From the IMG/VR virus record IMGVR_UViG_3300046836_000468, positions 1 to 61,296 of that record: a DNA stretch of 61,296 nt; one strand, given 5' to 3'. Positions 25,001 through 31,712 of the stretch are shown piece after piece; the first letter of the stretch is position 1, and the number at the start of each line of letters is the position of its first letter. A model generated the notes under the pieces. It was not told the origin of the DNA and made no database searches. It saw nothing but the letters and a program-made list of their open reading frames with translations. This DNA is from a virus. A program made the position numbers and the translations under genes.

Positions 25001-25188
25001 GCGGCCTCCAGGCTGCCCGCAAGCTGCGCAAGCGCGAGGCGCACGACGGTGGCGGTAGTCGCGCGCAAGGCGATCGCGAGCATCTCGAGGCGCTGCGCGT
25101 CCGCGTGGCTGAGGCGCACCACCACGCGCTCGCCGAGGCGCTCGTTGGCGGGCAGCGGGGGCCGCCCTCTGCGGGTGCCGGCGCTCAC
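24997..25188 (-). CDS. ribbon-helix-helix protein 1
   Basis: The 63-aa product has GRPPLPANERLGERVVVRL then two helices (SHADAQRLEMLAIALRA and TTATVVRLALAQLAG), the RHH fold of small DNA-binding repressors. The Arg/Pro-rich lead GRPPLP recurs in other RHH proteins of this region. Start GTG overlaps the stop of the 29-codon ORF upstream, so translation is coupled. Confidence 0.7.
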   Translation of the reverse strand: MSAGTRRGRPPLPANERLGERVVVRLSHADAQRLEMLAIALRATTATVVRLALAQLAGSLEAA

Positions 25189-25274
25189 GGGCGCCCCAGC
25201 AGGACGCGCACAAGCGCGGAGCAGCTGCGCACGTACGGCAGCGCAGACATGACGTGGTCGATGTAGCGTTTCAC
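25185..25274 (-). CDS. 29-codon ORF heading the RHH operon
   Basis: GTG start with a strong AGGAGA site 8 bases upstream and a GTGA overlap with the RHH gene. The peptide (VKRYIDHVMSALPYVRSC...) is amphipathic. It may be a leader that couples translation into the RHH gene, or a small functional peptide. The ribosome site is the best in the local minus-strand operon, which supports expression. Confidence 0.5.
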   Translation of the reverse strand: MKRYIDHVMSALPYVRSCSALVRVLLGRP

Positions 25275-25387
25275 GGGTTGGTCTCCTATCGGCTCGGGGC
25301 AACTTACCCCGCGACTGGGCTCGAGCTCCTGCCGGCTAGAGCACAGTCGCGGCGCAGACGCGCTAGGGTGCGCGTGCGTCGCGACGG

Positions 25388-25816
25388 TCAGCCGTGCAGC
25401 AGCTTCGCGAGGCGGATGCTCGTCTCGAGCATGTCGATGCGCGACTGGTTGCGCGTCGCCCGGTTCATCTCGGTGGCGAGCAAGACCTCGAGACTCGCGA
25501 CGAGCTGCGCCTTGCTGATGCTCATGACCGGCGCGGGCGCGGCGGCGGGCGCGGCGACAGCCGGCGCGGCGCGCACCGTGGCGACCGGCGCGACGCGGGT
25601 CGTAGCGACCGGCGCGACGGGCTTCTGGGCGGCCTCGCGCGCCGCCTTCTTGCGGGCGTAGAAGCGAGCGGCGGCCTGGCGACGCGCCTCCTTGCGGGCC
25701 TCCTCCTTGGCGGCCTCGGCAGCGCGCTTGCTGGCGGCGAGGTCGGCGCGCGAGAGGGTCTTGGCGCGGCTGGAGACGACGACGGGGGCGGACTTCTTGG
25801 TGGTGAGCTTGGTCAT
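25388..25816 (-). CDS. histone H1-like basic Ala/Lys/Pro-rich protein
   Basis: The likely ATG gives 142 aa. Residues 1-65 are Lys/Arg/Ala-rich and helical (KRAAEAAKEEARKEARRQAA). Residues ~66-97 are a Pro-Val-Ala linker made of near-repeats VAPVATTR/VAPVATVR. Residues 98-142 form a predicted helical domain (SKAQLVASLEVLLATEMNRATRNQSR). The arrangement resembles H1-like bacterial proteins, but the family is uncertain because low complexity can mislead. A longer start 63 bases upstream is possible. Confidence 0.5.
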   Translation of the reverse strand: MTKLTTKKSAPVVVSSRAKTLSRADLAASKRAAEAAKEEARKEARRQAAARFYARKKAAREAAQKPVAPVATTRVAPVATVRAAPAVAAPAAAPAPVMSISKAQLVASLEVLLATEMNRATRNQSRIDMLETSIRLAKLLHG

Positions 25817-25978
25817 GGGGGTACTTCTTCTGCGGGCGGGAGAGGGGCGCGGCACCCTGCCGCCCTGCTCAACCACCACGCAAGACCATCATGCGCTTTC
25901 TTGGCAGCCAAGTAAACGGACAATAGTTGGCTGCCCGATAATCGCGCGTGGTTACGCGCCCTTGGCGATGCGCTTTTT
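25817..25978. other. 162-base intergenic region
   Basis: No coding signal. It is less GC-rich than its surroundings. It contains the small inverted repeat TTGGCAGCCAA near 25900, and a 21-base element (25922-25942) that recurs upstream of the GIY-YIG gene. It probably holds the promoter and operator for the H1-like gene on the minus strand. Confidence 0.5.
25922..25942 (-). promoter_or_regulatory. 21-base element, copy 1 (candidate RHH operator)
   Basis: On the minus strand this reads with blocks ATTAT, GGC, GCCA and CTATT at the same spacing as the copy at 26689-26709; 17 of 21 bases agree. Both copies are in gaps beside RHH genes. Operator function is inferred from position and conservation. 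Confidence 0.4.
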
Positions 25979-26170
25979 TCAGAGCTTGCGGGCGGCCAGC
26001 TCGGCGACCGCTAGGCGCACGACCTCTACATCGCTGAGCCCGAGCTGCCTGCTCAGCGCGTGAAGCTGCGCGAGCGCGCTCGGCACGAAGCGCACGGTGA
26101 CGCGGTCGGCGCTGCGCTTCGCTGCAGGTAGCGGCGGGCGACCACGGCCCCGCTTTTTCTTGGCGGCCAT
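25979..26170 (-). CDS. ribbon-helix-helix protein 2
   Basis: The 63-aa product begins AAKKKRGRGRPPLPAAKRSADRVTVRF, an Arg/Lys arm plus RHH ribbon, followed by helices PSALAQLHALSRQLG and SDVEVVRLAVAELAA. Its start lies 4 bases after the stop of the GIY-YIG-RHH gene, so they share an mRNA. No clear ribosome site. Close in style to RHH proteins 1, 4 and 5. Confidence 0.65.
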   Translation of the reverse strand: MAAKKKRGRGRPPLPAAKRSADRVTVRFVPSALAQLHALSRQLGLSDVEVVRLAVAELAARKL

Positions 26171-26174
26171 CTGT

Positions 26175-26672
26175 TTACGGAGCCCGTCGTTCGCGCAGCC
26201 TCGCACGCGCTTGGGGGTCGTCTCTGAGGTGCCTCAGTGCCGCGCGCATGATCGCGGCCTTGCTGAGGCCGCTCTCCTTTGCGATCGCGTCCATCTTGTC
26301 GATGTCGGTCTGCCACAGTCGGAGAGGGAAAATGCGCCCGCTCCGCTCTTCAGCAGGCAATGGCGTGCGTCCGCCATTGCCTCCCGCTGTGTGATTGAGC
26401 AGCGGTTCTCCGCGAGCAGAGACTGTTGCTATCCAACGCATCTCGGACGCGTCACTGTCTGCCTGGTGAACGCGCTCGAGGACTTCAAGCGTAGGCTTGA
26501 GACCTTGCGAGTGAAGCTCCGCAACCCATGCACGGACGTTGGGAAGTTTGGCGCTAGGCCTGCAATGCGATGTGAAACGATCGCGCGGGTTGACCGTCTT
26601 GCCCACGTAGCGGACTGCGCCGCTGCGAGGATCAACCAGTCCATAAATCGTCGTCATTCGGTCGTCAGGCAT
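26175..26672 (-). CDS. GIY-YIG nuclease-RHH fusion
   Basis: The 165-aa protein has a GIY-YIG domain at ~7-90 (TIYGLVDPRSG, RYVGKTVNPRDRFTSH with Arg32, and acidic residues further on) followed by an RHH domain at ~100-155 (GGRTPLPAEERSGRIFPLRL, helix DIDKMDAIAKESG, helix SKAAIMRAALRHL). Small GIY-YIG enzymes are often homing nucleases; here the RHH would supply DNA specificity. ATG at 26657 is an alternative start. GC is lower than nearby genes, consistent with a mobile origin. Confidence 0.75.
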   Translation of the reverse strand: MPDDRMTTIYGLVDPRSGAVRYVGKTVNPRDRFTSHCRPSAKLPNVRAWVAELHSQGLKPTLEVLERVHQADSDASEMRWIATVSARGEPLLNHTAGGNGGRTPLPAEERSGRIFPLRLWQTDIDKMDAIAKESGLSKAAIMRAALRHLRDDPQARARLRERRAP

Positions 26673-26688
26673 GCGCCGAGCCTAGCCC

Positions 26689-26709
26689 ATTATTCGGCGG
26701 CCAGCTATT
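26689..26709 (+). promoter_or_regulatory. 21-base element, copy 2 (candidate RHH operator)
   Basis: It lies 17 bases upstream of the GIY-YIG-RHH start, in opposite orientation to copy 1, with 17 of 21 bases shared. A partial match (ACTATTCGGC) is found at the end of the RHH 5 gene near 27030. The position suits autoregulation by one of the RHH proteins. Confidence 0.4.
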
Positions 26710-26757
26710 CGCACGCGCCCGCGCTTCGCTAGTTCGCGCACGCGCACGTCGAGCGCC

Positions 26758-26955
26758 TCAACGCACGCCCTCGCGCTTGGCCAGCTCACGCAGCGCGCGC
26801 CGTATCACGTCGCCCTCGCCCAGCTCGAGCTGCTCGCACAAGTCCGCGAGCGCGCGCTCGTCCTCAGCGTAGAGGCGCGCCGTGGCGCGTCGCGTCGTGC
26901 GCGCTGCGCTCGCGAGGCTCGGTCGCTCGGCTCTCTTCTTGGGTCCTGCAGGCAA
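26758..26955 (-). CDS. ribbon-helix-helix protein 4
   Basis: A TTG start with AAGGA 6-7 bases upstream gives 65 aa: a basic arm (AGPKKRAERPSLASAARTTRR), ribbon ATARLY, helices AEDERALADLCEQLE and GEGDVIRRALRELAKRE. Closest relative in the window is RHH 5 (same LY.EDE.AL..LC pattern), so the two arose by duplication. Confidence 0.62.
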   Translation of the reverse strand: MPAGPKKRAERPSLASAARTTRRATARLYAEDERALADLCEQLELGEGDVIRRALRELAKREGVR

Positions 26956-27030
26956 CGCACATCCTTTAGGTCAGACGCGAACTGGTCGCAGGCTGCAGCC
27001 GCCTCGACAGGCTGTCAACAGCTGCGCCTA

Positions 27031-27255
27031 CTATTCGGCAGGCTGGCGTTGCGCGATGGTCTGCAGGCGCGCGAGCAGCCGTAGCGCCGTGCGGATGATC
27101 TCGCCCTCGTTCGTCTCGAACTTTGCGCAGAGCAGCTCGAGCGCCTGCTCGTCGTCCCGGTAGAGGCGCACGGTCACGCGTCGCGAGGTGCGCAGCTCAG
27201 GCGGCATCGGAGGCCGGCCGATCGCGCCGCGCTTGTGTTGGCTCTTTTTGGGCAA
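27031..27255 (-). CDS. ribbon-helix-helix protein 5
   Basis: The 74-aa product (TTG start, no clear ribosome site) carries GRPPMPPELRTSRRVTVRLY, helices RDDEQALELLCAKFE and NEGEIIRTALRLLARLQ. It shares GRPP.P with RHH 1 and 2 and the LY..DE.AL..LC motif with RHH 4. The upstream gap contains an inverted repeat with paired CGTGAAATC words that could be its operator. Confidence 0.62.
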   Translation of the reverse strand: MPKKSQHKRGAIGRPPMPPELRTSRRVTVRLYRDDEQALELLCAKFETNEGEIIRTALRLLARLQTIAQRQPAE

Positions 27256-27417
27256 CGGAGTTTGACCTTAGTCAGGCCAGCGTGAAATCGCGTGAAATCC
27301 GCGCCTGACCATCGGTGGGCACGTCTATACACCGAATTGGCCAGCTGGGAAAAATCCTGGCCGCTGCAGGCAGGCGCCGCAAGTGCGCGCGCATCGAGCC
27401 GCCGCAAGCGCCAAGCG
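27256..27417. promoter_or_regulatory. intergenic region with inverted repeat and direct repeats
   Basis: GTCAGGC (27271) and GCCTGAC (27303) form an inverted repeat enclosing two CGTGAAATC direct repeats (27281, 27291), close upstream of RHH 5. A second stem, GGCCAG/CTGGCC (27339/27357), lies just downstream of the 27418 gene on the minus strand, with a T-rich loop, and may act as a terminator. CTATACACC near 27325 is a weak half-match to the switch operators. Confidence 0.42.
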
Positions 27418-27672
27418 TTATCGTTCGCGCTCGAGGCGACCCTCCCCAGCGTTGCGTCGATATGCGTACGGCTCGCCGTCGTTGTCGATCGCCCAACCTG
27501 TCGGCCCTGGCCATGCGTCGGCAAGGTCGACGAGCGAGCGCACGACAACGACGTGCGGGTCTCGTACGCCGAGCTCGCGCAGCGTCTCCGCAAGCCCATC
27601 GACCAGGCCCGGTGTTGACAGCACCAGACCGGCGATCTCGCGCGGGTCGGACATGCGCTTGCGGCGCGTCAC
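27418..27672 (-). CDS. hypothetical protein, last gene of Rep-like operon
   Basis: The 84-aa product (GTG start overlapping the upstream TGA) has ASP-rich alpha/beta character: MSDPREIAGLVLSTPGLVDG, VRDPHVVVVRSLVDLADAWPG, WAIDNDGEPYAYRR. Shares the D.HVVVV..L.DL feature with the preceding gene product (DPQAVVVVQLICRL), so the two may be distant relatives or interact. No family recognised. Confidence 0.55.
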   Translation of the reverse strand: MTRRKRMSDPREIAGLVLSTPGLVDGLAETLRELGVRDPHVVVVRSLVDLADAWPGPTGWAIDNDGEPYAYRRNAGEGRLERER

Positions 27673-27992
27673 TGCTCAGGCTCGGCAGCGCGTCTGCCCT
27701 CCCCCGCGTCGACCATCCGCTCGTGCAAGAGGCGCATGCGCTTGCCGAAGTCGCCCGGCAGGTCGTGCGCGTAGAAGCCTGCGGGCAAGCGGCAGATGAG
27801 CTGGACGACGACGACGGCCTGCGGGTCGAGGCTCCACAGGTCGGCGAAGTCAAAGCCGCCCAGCTCGCCCCCGTTCCACCACGCGCCGAGCAGACTGCGC
27901 GCGCGACGCGAGCCGCCGCTGTGCCCTTCGGCGAGGTCGAAGATGTGCTCGAGCGCGGCGAGCTCGGCATCGGTGGGCGTGAACTTGCTCAT
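27669..27992 (-). CDS. hypothetical protein in Rep-like operon
   Basis: ATG with GGAG 9 bases upstream; 107 aa. It begins SKFTPTDAELAALEHIFDLAEG and contains LLGAWWNGGELGGFDFADLWSLD. Soluble and acidic. It overlaps the zinc-ribbon gene before it and the 84-aa gene after it. Not recognised. Confidence 0.58.
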   Translation of the reverse strand: MSKFTPTDAELAALEHIFDLAEGHSGGSRRARSLLGAWWNGGELGGFDFADLWSLDPQAVVVVQLICRLPAGFYAHDLPGDFGKRMRLLHERMVDAGEGRRAAEPEQ

Positions 27993-28234
27993 CGTGGGGT
28001 CTCCTCGGGTTGGTGGATGCGTGCACGCAAGCGCGCAGCGACGCGCGCGAGCTCTCGTCTGCGTAGCCTGAACTGCGCGCCCCAGCAGCGCGCGCAGCTC
28101 GCAGGCGACGCGTCTGCGCCGCCGACGTCCCAGGGCACCCAGCGCCGGCACGACGCGCAGCAGAACAGCTGGCAGCGCTCGCAGCTCGAGGCGCCGCGCG
28201 TGACGAACCGGGCGCAGCGCGGGCAGCGCATCAC
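27989..28234 (-). CDS. zinc-ribbon protein
   Basis: The 81-aa product holds CPRCARFV, CERCQLFCCASC and CARC, enough paired cysteines for two small zinc knuckles, then a basic helix RLRRRELARVAARLRARIHQ. It starts GTGATG overlapping the Rep-like stop. Small zinc-ribbon proteins of this kind recur at 33269 and 41312 and may be nucleic-acid or protein adaptors. Confidence 0.6.
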   Translation of the reverse strand: MMRCPRCARFVTRGASSCERCQLFCCASCRRWVPWDVGGADASPASCARCWGAQFRLRRRELARVAARLRARIHQPEETPR

Positions 28235-29514
28235 GACGCCTCCTCGGCGCGCTGCGCGCGCAGCACCTGCGCCTCGTACTCGAGCCGCAAGCGCTTGGTG
28301 GGCTCGAGGTCGCGCTCGAGGTCGCGCTCGACCTTGCGCAGCTGCTCAGCGAGCGTCGGTGGCGTCGACGGGAGCGCCATCGACCGAGGTCGGTAGACGG
28401 CCAGCAGCTCGCGCGCGGACAGCGGCGGCGGCGCCGGGGCAGGCTCGCCACGCGCTAGCTCGCAGACGTGCTCGACCGCCTGGTGCTCCGGGTCCTGTCG
28501 CTCGAGCTGGTCGATGTCTGCCCGCCGCTTGCGGCCGGCGCGGTGGGCGAGCTCGCGCAGCTTGGCAGCCTCGGCAAGCGCCCCGCGCTGCTCGGCCTCC
28601 TCGCGCAAGTCCTGCAGTCGGCGCATCGCCCCCCAGCCCGAGCCGTCGCTGCGCAGCGGCACGATGCGCCCCGCGGCGACCTCGCGCGTCGCCCAGCGGT
28701 GAAAGCCCCCGGGGTTTTGGACCTGCCCGCGCGGCTTGTTCACGAGCAGCACGACAGCCTCGAGCGCGGCGCGCGGGGCAGCTCGCGCCTCGTGCTCACG
28801 CAGGTTCGCGACGACGTCGCGCAGCCCATCGGGGCCGTGCTCGCGCGCCACGGCAGCCAGCAGCGCCGGGGGCGCCTCGACCGGGGGCAGCACCGGGCCG
28901 AGCTCGCCCGCGCCGCCAGCGGGTCGCAGGGCCAGCGCGGTTCCCGCTGCCGCAACCGGTTCCCGGAACCGCTTGGGAGGCCGAGAGGGCAAAGCAGGGG
29001 CAGCAGCAGCTGGCGCGTCCTCGCGCGCGCTCTGCTGCTCTCTCTCTTTCTTCTCTCTCTCACGTGAGTCTTCTCTAAGAGGGCGGACGCCCACGTCCAG
29101 GCGGACATCTGTGTGCGGATGTCCTACATCGCTCGTCGGCAGGCAGCAGACGTAGTCGTTCGAGCGCTGCAGCCCTGTGCTCTCGAACCACGAGCCCCAG
29201 CGTTCGAGCAGCCCGGCGTCGGAGAGCTCGGCGAGCACGCGACGCGCGTGGCGCTGGCCGACGCCCAGCTCCTCGCCGAGGGCCGCGACGGTGAAGAATG
29301 CGTGCGGGAAGCTCGGCAGCGAGGCGATGTAGCGCGCTGCGTGCCGCGCGTTGCGCGTCAGCCCAGCAGCCACAACTGCCAGCACCCAGGCGCGGCGGGC
29401 CGGGGGCAGCTTGCGCTCTGCGTCGCCTGCTCGAGCACCGCTCCCAACATGGGACGCGCTACTTCCTTGCGCGCGGCGGTCGTGGCTGATAGCTTCTGCG
29501 TGTCGTGACGGCAT
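28231..29514 (-). CDS. winged-helix replication initiator-like protein
   Basis: From the ATG preceded by GAGG the product is 427 aa. Residues ~40-130 contain helices and a winged helix (FFTVAALGEELGVGQRHARRVLAELSDAGLLERWG) typical of phage/plasmid replication proteins. Residues ~150-220 are a charged linker, and the rest is Ala/Arg/Glu-rich and helical. It reads away from the origin-like gap and the parA module, which fits a Rep protein. No catalytic rolling-circle motif is seen, so a helix-destabilising or helicase-loading initiator is more likely. A longer start (to 29643) is open. Confidence 0.5.
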   Translation of the reverse strand: MPSRHAEAISHDRRAQGSSASHVGSGARAGDAERKLPPARRAWVLAVVAAGLTRNARHAARYIASLPSFPHAFFTVAALGEELGVGQRHARRVLAELSDAGLLERWGSWFESTGLQRSNDYVCCLPTSDVGHPHTDVRLDVGVRPLREDSREREKKEREQQSAREDAPAAAAPALPSRPPKRFREPVAAAGTALALRPAGGAGELGPVLPPVEAPPALLAAVAREHGPDGLRDVVANLREHEARAAPRAALEAVVLLVNKPRGQVQNPGGFHRWATREVAAGRIVPLRSDGSGWGAMRRLQDLREEAEQRGALAEAAKLRELAHRAGRKRRADIDQLERQDPEHQAVEHVCELARGEPAPAPPPLSARELLAVYRPRSMALPSTPPTLAEQLRKVERDLERDLEPTKRLRLEYEAQVLRAQRAEEAS

Positions 29515-29840
29515 TCGGGTGCCTCGCGAACGCGCCTCGTTTCCTTCCTGCCGCCAAGCAAAGGGGAAACGGGGCGTTCGGCTTTGTGGTGATGAGGTTG
29601 CGCGCCCCGGTTCGGGCGCCACTCGATCGCACATACACTGCATCGCGGCAGTCGGCGCAAGTTTCTGTCCGACGAGAAGCCGAAACGCCCGTCTGCGCGC
29701 AGCGACGCTGCAATCGCGCAGCCGCGCTGCACAGAATCGACCTGCGGTGGCGATCGCGTGGGCGTGATGGGCGATCGCGAGCGCTCTCGAATGCTCGGCG
29801 ATTGCGGTGAGTTGCGGCGACGACGCGCCGAGAACTTGCG
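29515..29840. promoter_or_regulatory. origin-like intergenic region
   Basis: 326 bases between divergent Rep-like and parA genes without a convincing gene. It holds an interrupted inverted repeat (GGGCGTTCGGCTT at 29572 and AAGCCGAAACGCCC at 29677), two GCGATCGC palindromes (29750, 29771) within GGGCGATCGCGAG-type context, and GCGATTGCGG further on. Divergent promoters must lie here. A replication origin is an inference from the Rep-like and partition neighbours; no DnaA-box cluster was seen. Confidence 0.42.
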
Positions 29841-29898
29841 GTACATTCTGTACGCGATGTACACGGCGTACTGTCTGTACACGACGTACAGCTTGTAC
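29841..29898 (+). repeat. 9-bp-phased GTAC array, copy 1 (candidate centromere/operator)
   Basis: GTAC occurs at 29841, 29850, 29859, 29868, 29877, 29886 and 29895, seven times at an exact 9-base step, with five variable bases between (ACGAC and ACGAG recur). The array ends at the ribosome site of parA. Short tandem sites upstream of a parA operon are typical of parS/parC centromeres that double as operators for the RHH partner. Confidence 0.82.
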
Positions 29899-29912
29899 AC
29901 GAGGGGCAGACG

Positions 29913-30695
29913 ATGATCATCGTGAGCGGCGGACAGAAGGGCGGCACGGGCAAGACGATGCTCGCGACCATGCTCGCGGTCCTGTTCAAATGGATGGGGC
30001 TCGACGTCCTGCTCGTCGACGCCGACCCGTCGCAGGGCTCGAGCAGCGAGTGGGCCAACGAGCGACGCGCAGCGCGCGAGGCCGCGCGCAAGATGGGGGT
30101 CGAGACGCCTATCCCGCACGTCCCGTGCGTGACGCTCGCCGGCATCGTCTACGACGAGCTGCGCGACCTCGAGCGACGCTACGACGTCATCGTCGTCGAC
30201 TGCGGCGGCGCCGAGAGCGAGGAGTTCACCTCGGCCTGCCTCGCAGCAGTCGCTGTTTACACGACCATCCTGCCGAGCGCGTGCGACCTCAAGACCATTC
30301 CCAAGGTCGAGAAGGCCATCAAGCTCTCGCGCGCGGGCGGCAATCGCGAGCTCGTTGCCAAGGTCATCCTCAACCAGTGCTCGAACAACCGGCATGCGAC
30401 CGACAAGCAACGCGCTCGCGAGAAGCTCGCGCAGTACCCGGCGCTCGTCGTCTCTGATCGCTCGATCAACTTCCGCGAGAGCTTCATGGACGCCTACGGA
30501 GAGTGGCTGTCCGTCAACGAGCTCGCCGTCCACGGCTCTAAAGAAGCGCGCAACAAAGCGCGCAAGGCAGCAGCCGAAGCCTGGGCAGTATTCGAGGAAG
30601 TCTGCGCCGACGTGGAGATCCCAGTACACGAGGTACTTGCTGTACCCGGTGTACACGCGGTACACGACGTACACGATGTACAGGAGGTACAGTGA
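29913..30695 (+). CDS. parA: ParA-type partition ATPase
   Basis: The 260-aa protein has the deviant Walker A QKGGTGKT with the signature lysine (residues 8-15), switch motif VLLVDADPSQGSSSEW (33-48) and Walker B YDVIVVDCGG (~90-99). No N-terminal HTH, so it is the small plasmid type, usually paired with an RHH centromere-binding protein. The last ~24 residues are an odd V-H-D-V-H repeat, encoded by the second GTAC array and probably dispensable for catalysis. Ribosome site GAGGGG overlaps the end of array 1. Confidence 0.88.
   Translation: MIIVSGGQKGGTGKTMLATMLAVLFKWMGLDVLLVDADPSQGSSSEWANERRAAREAARKMGVETPIPHVPCVTLAGIVYDELRDLERRYDVIVVDCGGAESEEFTSACLAAVAVYTTILPSACDLKTIPKVEKAIKLSRAGGNRELVAKVILNQCSNNRHATDKQRAREKLAQYPALVVSDRSINFRESFMDAYGEWLSVNELAVHGSKEARNKARKAAAEAWAVFEEVCADVEIPVHEVLAVPGVHAVHDVHDVQEVQ
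30624..30690 (+). repeat. 9-bp-phased GTAC array, copy 2, inside parA
   Basis: GTAC recurs at 30624, 30633, 30642, 30651, 30660, 30669, 30678 and 30687, eight copies at an exact 9-base step. The step equals three codons, so every GTA is read as Val and the parA C-terminus becomes a V..V..V.. tail. The final unit contains the AGGAGG ribosome site of the RHH gene. This looks like a DNA site that has been accommodated in a coding frame. Confidence 0.85.
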
Positions 30696-30997
30696 AGCAG
30701 TCACCACCCGAGATACCGCGCGCCACCGTGCACGGCCTATCCAGCAAGGCCCCGATCAAGTCGCGGCGAGAGCTGCCGTTCGAGAAGCACGACCCGGACG
30801 CCAAGCCGGACAAGGCGTTCCGCTTCGAGACCAATGCCTACGACCGCGCGCTGTTCAAATACGTGGCTGTGCTGCGCGGGGAGGGCGAGAGCGTGACGGA
30901 TGTGATCCGCAAGTTCGCGCGCGACCGCGCGCAGCGCGAGCTTGGCAAGGCCGCCAAGCCGGGTGCCGCTGCAGAGCAGGTGTCCGATGACCCGTAA
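30692..30997 (+). CDS. RHH centromere-binding protein (ParG/ParR-like)
   Basis: The 101-aa product has a flexible N-terminus (~1-40) and a C-terminal RHH-like domain at ~42-85 (KAFRFETNAYDRALFKYVAVLRGEGES / VTDVIRKFARDRAQREL). It starts GTG overlapping the parA stop with a perfect AGGAGG. Gene order parA-RHH and the flanking arrays make it the likely adaptor that binds GTAC arrays and ParA. Confidence 0.72.
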   Translation: MKQSPPEIPRATVHGLSSKAPIKSRRELPFEKHDPDAKPDKAFRFETNAYDRALFKYVAVLRGEGESVTDVIRKFARDRAQRELGKAAKPGAAAEQVSDDP

Positions 30998-31712
30998 TAG
31001 CCAAGCGACGGCGCTGTCAGCTGCCAACGTGAAGATGCGGCGCATGACGCGCCTGGCGAACCAGGAGTTCGACGCGGCGTTTGCGCAGCGCATCGAGACC
31101 GAGGGGTTCGCCGTGACGTGCAAGGCGGGGTGCTCCGCGTGCTGTGACCAGGCGGTGCTGATCACGGCAGCCGAGGCGGACCTCATCATCTCGCGGCACA
31201 GGGACCTGGTGAGAGCTGCGCTGCCAGAGTTCGCGCGGCAGAAGCGGGTCTTGGTCGAGGCCGGCGCGCACGACGGGCCGCGGGACCTTGCCGCCTTGAT
31301 GAGCGACGATGTCGAGGAGGAGCGCGCGAAGATGCTCGCCAACTGGTACAGGCAGCGCATCGCCTGCGCGTTCTTGGACCCGGAGACGAAGCTCTGCAGG
31401 ATCTACGACGTGCGCCCGCTGGCGTGCCGGTCACACGTCGTCTGGACGCCCGCAGAACTGTGCGACCGTCGCCCAGGCGCTGGCCAGTGGCAGCGCGATT
31501 CCGACGAGGACGGGTACGAGTGCCTTGGGGATGGCCCTGAGTTCGACGCTGCTCGCGCGCAGCACATGCTCGCGACAGCGACTGGCTTTGACGTGGTTGC
31601 CATGGGCCTCATGCCGACCATTCTCAGCGCCTTGTATCGGGCGGACGCGAGCGCAGGGGCGCAGGCCAGCGGCGCTGCAGACCCGCAGACCTGCGGGGCG
31701 CCCCATGCCTAA
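30987..31712 (+). CDS. YkgJ-family cysteine-cluster protein 1
   Basis: The 241-aa protein has the CxxxCxxCC motif (CKAGCSACCDQAVLIT) and the second signature CAFLDPETKLCRIYDVRPLACRSH, which together define the YkgJ/UPF0153 family of proteins thought to bind zinc or an iron-sulphur cluster. The biochemical role of the family is not established. ATG overlaps the RHH stop. It is the first of three such proteins within 5 kb. Confidence 0.82.
   Translation: MTRNSQATALSAANVKMRRMTRLANQEFDAAFAQRIETEGFAVTCKAGCSACCDQAVLITAAEADLIISRHRDLVRAALPEFARQKRVLVEAGAHDGPRDLAALMSDDVEEERAKMLANWYRQRIACAFLDPETKLCRIYDVRPLACRSHVVWTPAELCDRRPGAGQWQRDSDEDGYECLGDGPEFDAARAQHMLATATGFDVVAMGLMPTILSALYRADASAGAQASGAADPQTCGAPHA

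Noticed and set aside
27669-28451. 260-aa extension of the 107-aa gene
   Set aside because: The extra N-terminus overlaps the zinc-ribbon and Rep-like genes and is Arg/Ser-rich; the ATG at 27992 has a proper ribosome site.
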